Source of the DNA: Ruminococcaceae bacterium UBA1375
Lineage (GTDB): Bacteria; Bacillota; Clostridia; Oscillospirales; Ruminococcaceae
DNA: 59,803 nucleotides
Assembly: GCA_002305795.1 (NCBI GenBank)
Contig: DBRF01000015.1
Location: forward strand, 1-59,803
Direction: 5' to 3'
Under the pieces are notes generated by a model. The model had not been told where the DNA came from and searched no databases. It saw nothing but the letters and a program-made list of their open reading frames with translations. This document shows, piece after piece, positions 1-6,401 of this stretch (position 1 is its first letter; each line of letters opens with the position of its first letter). The position numbers and the translations under genes were made by a program.

Positions 1-273
1 ACTAATTCTTGAGGGCAGCCATTCTATCATAATAATATCGAAATATTGTACATATTGCATAAATTAAGATTTTTATTTTGAAACACTATATTGCATAATA
101 TACAAAATGATAATATCATTTGCATTATAAAGCGTAACGCAAGTATTTTTTATTCAAAACACATGATATAGTATGTAAATATTTGTATCTATACTATATT
201 TTGCGCTTTTCGGCTAGCCATTAGTCAGTGCCAAAACAAAACCAACACATTCCATTCTTTTCCAAAAACAAAA
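1..273. other. AT-rich non-coding left edge
   Basis: No open frame with a ribosome binding site is visible on either strand. The stretch is strongly AT-rich. It lies downstream of the leftward sugar transferase gene, beyond its terminator. I see no repeat, tRNA or recognisable promoter pair that I would defend. Confidence 0.6.
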
Positions 274-309
274 GGCAATGGATGCGTCGACTCACGCAAT
301 TCCATTGCC
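274..309 (-). terminator. intrinsic terminator of the sugar transferase gene
   Basis: Inverted repeat GGCAATGGA (274-282) with TCCATTGCC (301-309) and an inner TGCGT/ACGCA pair. On the minus strand it is followed by a T-rich run (TTTTGTTTTTGG). It lies 55 bases past the stop codon of the leftward gene. Confidence 0.8.
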
Positions 310-363
310 ATTTTACCAAATAATTTTAAATAGTGCAAGATGACAATCGGAATTTTTGTGTGG

Positions 364-1146
364 TCAGGTTCCTTGGCCGGTTAAGACAACCTTGATTGTC
401 TGGAAAATCAACTTTACATCCAGCCAAAAGTTGCTGTCGCGTATGTACTGAATATCCATCTCCAACCATTCGTCAAAGCCTATGTCATCGCGGTGATCCT
501 TCACCTGCCAGTAGCAGGTCAAGCCGGGCTTTGCCAACAATCTCAATCGTTCATATTCACTATATTGTTCTACTTCCCTTGGAAGCGCCGGCCGAGGCCC
601 GACCAAAGACATATCGCCTTTGAGCACGTTCCAAAGCTGCGCCAGCTCATCAATGGAAGTTTTCCGAATAAAACGTCCCACCCGCGTCACACGGGGGTCG
701 TTTTTCATCTTGAATACAGGTCCGTCCTTTTCGTTTTGACTCTTCAGATCTTTTAACAGCTCTTCTGCATTGACTACCATAGAACGAAACTTCCAAAACT
801 TAAAAATTTTTCCGTTTTTTCCTACACGAGGCTGATGGTACAAAGGGCTGCCGTGAGGGTCATCCAGAAAGATCACCAGAGATAAAATCAGTAAAAAAGG
901 GCTCAACACCACCAGAGCCAAAAAACTGAACACCACATCAAAACTGCGCTTGATAAAACGGTAGCCGTAGCGGCCTTTACTCTTTTCCAGAATCTCCTGC
1001 ATAGTCTTCATATCCACTCCAGATTGAGAGGAAGTTTTTTTGTCCACTTCGACATCAGACACATTTACCTGAAAGGTTTTCCCGATCATGTCTTCCTCTG
1101 CATGATAGACCCTCTGAGCGTCAACACGCATCGTCACGTCATTCAT
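364..1146 (-). CDS. bacterial sugar transferase (undecaprenyl-phosphate sugar phosphotransferase type)
   Basis: 260 aa. Family members move a sugar-1-phosphate from a UDP-sugar to undecaprenyl phosphate at the inner membrane, the first step of capsule, exopolysaccharide or glycan assembly. One hydrophobic segment (about residues 65-90, after SFDVVFSFLALV) precedes the catalytic domain, which shows the family blocks KFRSM, SIDELAQLWNVLKGDMSLVG, PRPALPRE and KPGLTCYWQV. The start at 1146 was chosen because AAAGGAGAGG lies just upstream; an in-frame extension to 1242 has no ribosome binding site. The protein is the short single-membrane-segment (WecP/PglC-like core) form, not the long WbaP form. 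No other glycan genes are in the window; they may lie past the left edge. Family certain, substrate unknown. Confidence 0.9.
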   Translation of the reverse strand: MNDVTMRVDAQRVYHAEEDMIGKTFQVNVSDVEVDKKTSSQSGVDMKTMQEILEKSKGRYGYRFIKRSFDVVFSFLALVVLSPFLLILSLVIFLDDPHGSPLYHQPRVGKNGKIFKFWKFRSMVVNAEELLKDLKSQNEKDGPVFKMKNDPRVTRVGRFIRKTSIDELAQLWNVLKGDMSLVGPRPALPREVEQYSEYERLRLLAKPGLTCYWQVKDHRDDIGFDEWLEMDIQYIRDSNFWLDVKLIFQTIKVVLTGQGT

Positions 1147-1213
1147 GTTCCCATCCTCTCCTTTAAATCTCTTTTTAACATATTCTCTTTTTGTCGCTCT
1201 CAAACACTTGAAC

Positions 1214-1242
1214 ATTATATCACAGAGCCACGAAAGCGTCAA
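1214..1242 (-). promoter_or_regulatory. proximal promoter of the sugar transferase gene
   Basis: Minus-strand TTGACG (1237-1242), 17-bp spacer, TATAAT (1214-1219). The predicted start near 1207 gives a leader of about 60 bases. Confidence 0.8.
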
Positions 1243-1359
1243 GAAAGAAACATTACTTTATCCTTTTCAGCATTCAACAAACGAGTTTAGATGATTCATT
1301 TTGTAGAACTCATATTCTTGAAGCAACGAAATTGAATCCACCCTTTAGGAACGAAAACT

Positions 1360-1388
1360 ATTATACTATAACACGATATGTCAATCAA
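1360..1388 (-). promoter_or_regulatory. distal promoter of the sugar transferase gene
   Basis: Minus-strand TTGATT (1383-1388), 17-bp spacer, TATAAT (1360-1365). If used, it gives a leader of about 200 bases that runs through the proximal promoter. The 385 bases between the sugar transferase and the VanZ-like gene hold only these promoters and a terminator. Confidence 0.55.
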
Positions 1389-1426
1389 CCCTATTTTCAA
1401 AAATCAGCTTAGAAAACGCAAAAAAT

Positions 1427-1466
1427 GGACAGCTTTGTCTAATTGGCCAAATTAGAAAAACTGTCC
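1427..1466 (-). terminator. intrinsic terminator of the CorC-VanZ operon
   Basis: Nested hairpin: GGACAG (1427-1432) pairs with CTGTCC (1461-1466), and inner TCTAATT pairs with AATTAGA. On the minus strand ATTTTTTGCGTTTT follows. Confidence 0.75.
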
Positions 1467-1531
1467 TTCTCTAGTCTTGTCAAATTTTACGACATCAAAT
1501 GTTAATATTTTACGATGGCAAATAAAAATAT

Positions 1532-2044
1532 TTACTTGTTTTTTACATTACACTTTCGTTCTCGATACTTTAAGATAGTCAAACAACTATATTCCAATCC
1601 AATCACCATTCCGCAACTGTCCCAAAGCACATCAATCATCTGTCCGGTGCGGCCATCTACAAATAATTGATGGAATTCGTCGCAGCAAGCGTACAGGACA
1701 CAAATCAGCGCAGCCAGCACAAGCCGTCTTTTCAACGGCAATGGGAACTGGCTCAGCGCCGTCATCACCGCAATGCTCAGCAGCAGGTAACCGCAGGCGT
1801 GTCCCAACTTGCGCAAAATCAAATTGACTTCCTCAAACCGCGCTGTTTTCTCCGCCACATCTTCCCAGGTCAGAAGGTGCAGGCGCTCCCCCACCCATCC
1901 TGCAATGCTGCCGGAAAACTGTTGTGATGCCTGATTCACCTGGTTGGAAAAGAGAAAAATGGCTGCAAGCACTGCAACCGCCAGACCTACACAAAAAATG
2001 CGGCGCAGCAGCAAACCGTTGAATGCCCTTTGGATGGAAAGCAC
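1532..2044 (-). CDS. VanZ-like family membrane protein
   Basis: 170 aa. VanZ of enterococci gives low-level teicoplanin resistance by an unknown route; the wider family is common in Firmicutes and is mostly uncharacterised. Here the family signature is clear: LRKLGHACGYLLLS followed by CDEFHQLFVDGRTGQMIDVL. Hydrophobic segments lie at about residues 14-32, 85-100, 107-122 and 138-155, which suggests a polytopic membrane protein. The gene sits 24 bases behind the CorC-like gene and probably shares its transcript. The start is uncertain: the GTG at 2044 lies directly against a GGGGGAGG run, so spacing is poor, and a downstream TTG is possible. Confidence 0.8.
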   Translation of the reverse strand: MLSIQRAFNGLLLRRIFCVGLAVAVLAAIFLFSNQVNQASQQFSGSIAGWVGERLHLLTWEDVAEKTARFEEVNLILRKLGHACGYLLLSIAVMTALSQFPLPLKRRLVLAALICVLYACCDEFHQLFVDGRTGQMIDVLWDSCGMVIGLEYSCLTILKYRERKCNVKNK

Positions 2045-2068
2045 CTCCCCCCTCTGATTATTTCATTG

Positions 2069-3445
2069 TCAATCTTCCTTTTTCTTATTTTCTGCCTTTT
2101 TTGCCTCTTTCTCGTCCTCAGAATCTTCCTTGGGCAATACTCGAACCACAGCCTGCTCCAAGCGGTGACTGTGTATCAGCTCAGCGCGGATTTGAAGGCC
2201 GTCGGCGCGAATGGTAAACCGACTGCCATCTTCCGGAATAGAACCGTAGCGGTCAAAAACATAGCCGCCAAAAGTCTCGTATTCCTCTTCCGGCAGTTCC
2301 ACCCCCAGCGCTTTATTCACGTCTTCAATGGGAGCCTCCCCACTAATCATCCAACGTCCCCCTTCTCCCCGGCGGATGGCAGGGATTTCCGGCTCCTCGT
2401 CGCTGTCTGTCAGGTCACCTACCAACTGTTCCAACAAATCGTTCACAGTAACAATGCCATCCATACCGCCGTATTCGTCCAACACCACCGCAAAGTGGCA
2501 GCGGGACTGCTGCATCCGACGGAACAGCACATCCGCCTTTAAGCTGGCCGGCACGAAGTAAGCAGGGCGCAGGGCTTCCTGCAACACCGATTCCTTGGTG
2601 CGATCCTTCATTCGATAATAGTCCTTCACATTCAAGGTGCCCAGCACATGATCGGCGCAGTCGCCACAGACAGGATAGATCGAGTGGCGGGTGGAATGGA
2701 AGATTTCTTCCCAATCTTCCAAAGAATCCTCTGTCCAAAGGATGTCAACCTTAGTGCGGTGGGTAAGAAATTCGCTGACGGAAATATCGTCAAATTCAAA
2801 GACATTTTGAATGATATCGCTTTTTTCTGACTGGATGACCCCTTTTTTCTGCCCGGCGTCCACCATGGTGCGGATCTCTTCTTCAGTAATCTCATCATCG
2901 GTGGCATTGGGATTCTGCCCCAGCAGCCGCAGCAGGCCGTTGGTGGACACGGTAAGCACCCAAACAATGGGGGTGAACAAAATCTGCACAAACCGCAGCA
3001 TTCCCGCCATGGCCCGGGACAGCTTCTCCGGATTGTTCATGGCCAGACGCTTAGGCACCAACTCCCCCAGCACCAAAGTAAAGTAGGACAGGATGATGGT
3101 GATTACCACCACGGCGATGGTGTTGAGGGTGGCAGCAGAAATAGGTACACCCATTTCCACCAGCCAGCTCACCAGGGGGTCGGAAAAATTATCTGCCGCA
3201 AAGGCGCTGCCCAAAAAGCCGGACAAGGTAATAGCCACCTGAATCGTAGCCAAAAACCGGGCAGGCTCTTTCAAAAACCCCAACAGCTTGGTTGCTCTCC
3301 TGTCCCCTTCTTCCACTTGCTGCTCAATGCGAATCTCATTTAGGGAAATCACAGCAATCTCCGCACAGGCGAAAACTGCGTTTAATGCAATCAAAATGAT
3401 CTGCAAAATCAAAGGTCCAATAATATCCAAAGTCTCTTCCTCCAT
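2069..3445 (-). CDS. HlyC/CorC (CNNM) family transporter: DUF21, CBS pair and CorC_HlyC domains
   Basis: 458 aa, normal for the family. CNNM/CorC proteins are membrane proteins linked to magnesium or other cation export. Order of domains: N-terminal DUF21 membrane domain (about 5-190, with the family start LNAVFACAEIAVISLNEIRI and the segment VLGELVPKRLAMNNPEKLS), a CBS pair (about 205-340, including HFAVVLDEYGGMDGIVTVNDL), then the C-terminal CorC_HlyC domain (about 360-435, with FGGYVFDRYGSIPEDG). The last residues are a charged Lys/Glu tail. First gene of an operon with the VanZ-like gene, behind a structured leader with an attenuator-like terminator (3446-3690). Transported ion not determined. 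Confidence 0.93.
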   Translation of the reverse strand: MEEETLDIIGPLILQIILIALNAVFACAEIAVISLNEIRIEQQVEEGDRRATKLLGFLKEPARFLATIQVAITLSGFLGSAFAADNFSDPLVSWLVEMGVPISAATLNTIAVVVITIILSYFTLVLGELVPKRLAMNNPEKLSRAMAGMLRFVQILFTPIVWVLTVSTNGLLRLLGQNPNATDDEITEEEIRTMVDAGQKKGVIQSEKSDIIQNVFEFDDISVSEFLTHRTKVDILWTEDSLEDWEEIFHSTRHSIYPVCGDCADHVLGTLNVKDYYRMKDRTKESVLQEALRPAYFVPASLKADVLFRRMQQSRCHFAVVLDEYGGMDGIVTVNDLLEQLVGDLTDSDEEPEIPAIRRGEGGRWMISGEAPIEDVNKALGVELPEEEYETFGGYVFDRYGSIPEDGSRFTIRADGLQIRAELIHSHRLEQAVVRVLPKEDSEDEKEAKKAENKKKED

Positions 3446-3690
3446 ATTGATTTGGTTTCCTATTTACTACAACTTTCCTGCAACGAAACAAGGCAACGTC
3501 ACCGATTCATTCGGCTGATTTTACCCTGCTGCCTGAGGCAGATAAAAAACAAAACAAGGCACATCCATGCAGCAATTTGTGCATGGAGTCCTTGTTGGAT
3601 ACCAAAATCATTGCGCTTGCCGGGACAGTGACTGTCATCGTCCATAGAGGGAATGTCGTTCCTTTCGCGCCCTAGTCCACAGGGCTAACT
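3446..3690 (-). promoter_or_regulatory. structured leader RNA of the CorC-like gene, riboswitch candidate
   Basis: The predicted transcript starts near 3690. Its first 90 bases (3690-3600) can form several short hairpins: GCCCT/AGGGC, GGAA/TTCC, and GACAG/CTGTC nested in a GGAC/GTCC pair. An intrinsic terminator (3553-3596) follows, then about 105 bases to the ATG at 3445. This is the layout of a transcription-attenuating riboswitch ahead of an ion transporter. I compared it from memory with M-box, yybP-ykoY, NiCo, fluoride, ZTP and guanidine types and could not match it to any. The leader itself is well supported; ligand and class are unknown. Confidence 0.55.
3553..3596 (-). terminator. attenuator-type terminator inside the CorC leader
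   Basis: AACAAGG (3553-3559) pairs with CCTTGTT (3590-3596) and TCCATGC (3564-3570) with GCATGGA (3581-3587). On the minus strand a TTGTTTTTTATC run follows. It lies between promoter and coding region, so it must be read through for expression. Confidence 0.8.
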
Positions 3691-3696
3691 AGAGCC

Positions 3697-3725
3697 ATTA
3701 TACTCAATCCCGCCCACCGTGTCAA
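3697..3725 (-). promoter_or_regulatory. promoter of the CorC-VanZ operon
   Basis: Minus-strand TTGACA (3720-3725), 17-bp spacer, TATAAT (3697-3702): a full consensus sigma-A promoter. The predicted start point is the beginning of the structured leader. Confidence 0.9.
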
Positions 3726-3773
3726 GAAAAACCTGGGCTCTTTTTCTTGACACAGTGCAAAATCAGAAAAGAT

Positions 3774-3796
3774 CCCCTTCCCAATCCGGAAAGGGG
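3774..3796 (-). terminator. terminator of the Spo0A-like gene
   Basis: CCCCTTTCC / GGGAAGGGG on the minus strand followed by ATCTTTTC, 15 bases past the stop codon at 3811. Confidence 0.7.
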
Positions 3797-3810
3797 ACCA
3801 AATAACAGAG

Positions 3811-4563
3811 TCAGTTAACTTCTTCCTGCTCCGGATCCTCTTGGGCATAACGCACCAGATACCGTGCTACCACAGCGCAAAACTGGGTGTTGGTGGGACG
3901 GTCACCCGGAAACAGGAAACGGAATAGCTCATCCTGGCTGTACAGATAAATGTGGGTGATTGCCCGCCGCAGCCGCTGCTCGATGGCCGTCACTGAAAGC
4001 CGGTGCCGCTGGGCCAGACGGGGATAGATGTCCTTGGTGATGTGCTCCGACCAACTGGGATGTTCCACCATCAGCAAAATGGCGTGCTCTATCATTTCCC
4101 TATTAGGTTGACGGCGGGTCACCTGCCAGCGATCCAGCAGCTCCTCCAAGGTCAGGTGGGCCGGTTCGTCGGGGCCGCCTTCCCGAAACAGACATTGAAT
4201 CATGCCCAACACGCAATCCATATCCACCGGAAGCAGCAATCTGGCATCCGGCCGTTTCTCCTTTTGTTCCTGCGCCCTGATCTGAGCATGGGTCTCCAAC
4301 TGCAGCACCTTACAATCCAGCAAATGACAATACTCCACTTCTCTTTCATAAGCCTGTCCTGTATTGGTTTGCAGAATCAACAGCGAAGCATGGAGCTGAT
4401 AAATCTGGTGTAACACCGTCCAAGGATTCAACTCTGCTTGAATTACGGTATAGCCTTCGTCAGTTAGTTTCTTGGCCAAACGCATTTCCATGTCAGGATC
4501 GACACAGGACAACACAATCGTCAGCGGCTGCCCTTCTGAAGTCATTACCGGTTGCTGTTTCAT
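3811..4563 (-). CDS. Spo0A-like regulator: degenerate receiver plus Spo0A C-terminal DNA-binding domain
   Basis: 250 aa, close to the roughly 265 aa of Spo0A, the master response regulator of sporulation. The C-terminal part (about 135-240) follows the Spo0A effector pattern: HITKDIYPRLAQRH, then TAIEQRLRRAITH, then PTNTQFCAVVARYLV, matching the segments of Spo0A that contain its helix-turn-helix and the KPTNSEF loop. The N-terminal part (about 13-100) is receiver-sized and alternates strand and helix, but where Spo0A has its phosphorylated Asp this protein reads SLLILQTNT, with no Asp, and no acidic pair follows the first strand. It is therefore probably a phosphorylation-independent paralogue, not Spo0A itself. 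GGGAGG precedes the ATG; own promoter at 4602-4630. Target genes unknown. Confidence 0.75.
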   Translation of the reverse strand: MKQQPVMTSEGQPLTIVLSCVDPDMEMRLAKKLTDEGYTVIQAELNPWTVLHQIYQLHASLLILQTNTGQAYEREVEYCHLLDCKVLQLETHAQIRAQEQKEKRPDARLLLPVDMDCVLGMIQCLFREGGPDEPAHLTLEELLDRWQVTRRQPNREMIEHAILLMVEHPSWSEHITKDIYPRLAQRHRLSVTAIEQRLRRAITHIYLYSQDELFRFLFPGDRPTNTQFCAVVARYLVRYAQEDPEQEEVN

Positions 4564-4601
4564 GCTCTGTTTCCTCCCTTCAAACCATTTATTTCCTCTT
4601 T

Positions 4602-4630
4602 ATTTTAACAACCCCTTTTTCCATCGTCAA
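4602..4630 (-). promoter_or_regulatory. promoter of the Spo0A-like gene
   Basis: Minus-strand TTGACG (4625-4630), 17-bp spacer, TAAAAT (4602-4607). Confidence 0.75.
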
Positions 4631-4657
4631 TCGTTAATTTTTAGAAGTGACAAAATT

Positions 4658-4696
4658 CGATCGTCGTTTTCGGTATTTTCTCCAAAACGACGATCG
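4658..4696. terminator. terminator hairpin between the VanY-like and Spo0A-like genes
   Basis: A perfect 13-bp inverted repeat, CGATCGTCGTTTT (4658-4670) and AAAACGACGATCG (4684-4696), with a 13-base loop. It lies 9 bases past the stop codon of the VanY-like gene, with a short T run (AATTTTG) on the minus strand. Confidence 0.75.
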
Positions 4697-4705
4697 TGTT
4701 TTTAG

Positions 4706-5455
4706 CTATTTTATGGATTCCAGGTATTCCTCCAGGCAAATTCCCTGAGAGTAAATCTCTTGGGCGGCTTGCCGGCCCACATAACGGTAATGCCAAGGTT
4801 CATAGGTGATACCGGTGATGCTGCTTTTATTTTCAGGGTAACGCAGGATAAAGCCATATTTCCAGCTGTTGGCCAACAGCCACTGCTGGGTGGGGGTGTC
4901 CTCCTGTTCCTCCTCCAAAACCTGCTGATTTACATCCACAATATCCACCGCCAGACCCAGCTGGTGCTCGCTGGTGCCGGGCACCGCCACGTTTTCCCCG
5001 GCAATCTCCTCCGCCTGGGTTTGGGAGTATCCTTCCGCCAACAGCGAATCCACTTTTTGCTCAAACAGGCTTTCCTGCTTTTCCTGAGTGCGGTAAGAAG
5101 AACAGATCAACGGTTCACAGCCGGCAGCGCGGCAGTCATCCATCATCTGCTGCAAATCGGCGTAACAGCGGGAATCCACTGCCTGTCCGTTTTGCAGCTG
5201 AGTGAGCTGCGGCGGCTCATAACCTGCTTCCATAGGGGTGGTAGGATTGACTAAGGTGAGCCGCCAATCCAAAGTATCTGTAGGAGCAGACTGAGATGAG
5301 GAATCCGGCGTTTGAGGCGCCGCCGGTAAAGAAGAGCTGGTCAGCCAAATAAAACCGGCCAAAAGAAAGCAGAGAAACGCAGCAGTCAACAGGGCGGTTA
5401 CCGCAATGGCGCTCCAACGCAGGCGGTAACTACCAGATGTTTTGGACAAAGACAT
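4706..5455 (-). CDS. membrane-anchored D-alanyl-D-alanine carboxypeptidase, VanY/M15B family
   Basis: 249 aa. Enzymes of this family are zinc peptidases outside the membrane that remove the terminal D-Ala of peptidoglycan stems. One membrane anchor (about 14-38), a Ser/Pro-rich linker, then the M15 domain (about 70-245). The zinc site is complete: SEHQLGLAVD gives His164 and Asp171, and YEPWHYRYVG gives His222 with catalytic Glu219. The start at 5455 was chosen because AAGGAGG lies 8 bases upstream; an in-frame TTG at 5518 is less likely. The ribosome binding site is buried in a 17-bp hairpin (5456-5509). Last gene of an apparent operon with the regulator at 8409, the kinase at 7753 and the unknown exported protein at 6401, so it is a likely output of that system. 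Confidence 0.9.
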   Translation of the reverse strand: MSLSKTSGSYRLRWSAIAVTALLTAAFLCFLLAGFIWLTSSSLPAAPQTPDSSSQSAPTDTLDWRLTLVNPTTPMEAGYEPPQLTQLQNGQAVDSRCYADLQQMMDDCRAAGCEPLICSSYRTQEKQESLFEQKVDSLLAEGYSQTQAEEIAGENVAVPGTSEHQLGLAVDIVDVNQQVLEEEQEDTPTQQWLLANSWKYGFILRYPENKSSITGITYEPWHYRYVGRQAAQEIYSQGICLEEYLESIK

Positions 5456-5509
5456 AGGGCAAGCCTCCTTATGAGAATTCAAATCATTGCCATAAGGATA
5501 GCTTGCCCT
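5456..5509 (-). promoter_or_regulatory. hairpin sequestering the VanY ribosome binding site
   Basis: Two perfect paired segments: AGGGCAAGC (5456-5464) with GCTTGCCCT (5501-5509), and TCCTTATG (5466-5473) with CATAAGGA (5491-5498), around a 17-base loop. In the mRNA the AAGGAGG site is fully inside the stem and the AUG follows the stem directly. Translation should be poor unless the helix opens or is processed. There is no T tract after it, so it is not a terminator. Confidence 0.7.
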
Positions 5510-5561
5510 CTCACCCAAAAATGATCAATTTATCATCCATTTGTCATCCGCATCTTTCCGG

Positions 5562-6401
5562 TCAATGTGCCATGGCAGGATAGACCCCTCTCTCCAGTTG
5601 GCCGTAGCCACTCATGTTATCCAACTCAAATTGATTGATAGACAGGTAGTTTGGCCCGGCATCCACCACCACCTGAACCACAGAGCCGGTTTCATCGCTC
5701 AATACGATCCATCCGGGAGAAACCGAGTCGCCAAAAGAATCCATCATCTCCTGGCACTCTAAAACTTCCAATCCCCAATACTCACTCAACCCGACGGCCA
5801 AATCACTGACCATAGAAGGGTAGATGGAAAATTCCAAGTTCTCACTATAATAGTGATATTGCATCATCTTTCCGGTTTCATCATCAATGGTCAGGTTGCA
5901 GCCTTGGGGAGCATCCGTCTCTAAATAAGCGGAAATATACCAAAATACGCCGCCCTGCCCGCTGGAACGATTGAGAACCAGATTTGTGGTGGGAAAAGGT
6001 TTTCCCTTTTCTTCATCAAAGCCGGAAATGCTCTCACACCAAGCCGCAATCTCCATATCAAAATAAGGTAAATGCACTTCTTGATTGAGCTGCTCCACAG
6101 CATTCATGCCATCCTGAAACGCCGTTTGTGCATCTCTTGTCCCTTCGATTTCCAAATAATAGTTAAAGGCGTTGAAATCGGTGAGCATATTCATGCGCTC
6201 TAAAAAACTCAAGGGTCCGGCAGTGTTACTGGGTTCCCCCAACTGAATGGTACGGTTAAACTGCCGGTCAATCCAGCCGCTGAGCCCTTGGGGCAGCAAA
6301 AGCCCCAGTGCAATCAGCCCCAGGCAGAGCAGCACAACAATTCCAGCCCGAACCCACCGGGACCAGCGGCGGGATGCCTTTTCCATTTTCCTTTGGCTCA
6401 T
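5562..6401 (-). CDS. membrane-anchored extracytoplasmic protein of unknown function
   Basis: 279 aa, not recognised. A basic N-terminus (MSQRKMEKASRRWSRWVR) is followed by one hydrophobic segment (about 19-36), so the rest should face outward as a signal-anchored domain. The outer part is acidic, with Trp, Tyr and Phe spread evenly and no cysteine pattern, lipobox or known motif. GGGGGGAG precedes the ATG, which overlaps the kinase stop by four bases (ATGA). The translational coupling between a sensor kinase and a carboxypeptidase suggests an accessory signal-input protein of the system, in the way YycH/YycI-type proteins act; this is inference from position only, and similarity to YycH/YycI was not established. 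Confidence 0.8.
   Translation of the reverse strand: MSQRKMEKASRRWSRWVRAGIVVLLCLGLIALGLLLPQGLSGWIDRQFNRTIQLGEPSNTAGPLSFLERMNMLTDFNAFNYYLEIEGTRDAQTAFQDGMNAVEQLNQEVHLPYFDMEIAAWCESISGFDEEKGKPFPTTNLVLNRSSGQGGVFWYISAYLETDAPQGCNLTIDDETGKMMQYHYYSENLEFSIYPSMVSDLAVGLSEYWGLEVLECQEMMDSFGDSVSPGWIVLSDETGSVVQVVVDAGPNYLSINQFELDNMSGYGQLERGVYPAMAH

Noticed and set aside
3600..3690. Assignment of the CorC leader to M-box, yybP-ykoY, NiCo, fluoride, ZTP or guanidine riboswitch classes
   Set aside because: None of the core conserved blocks I remember for these classes could be laid onto the sequence, so no class is named.
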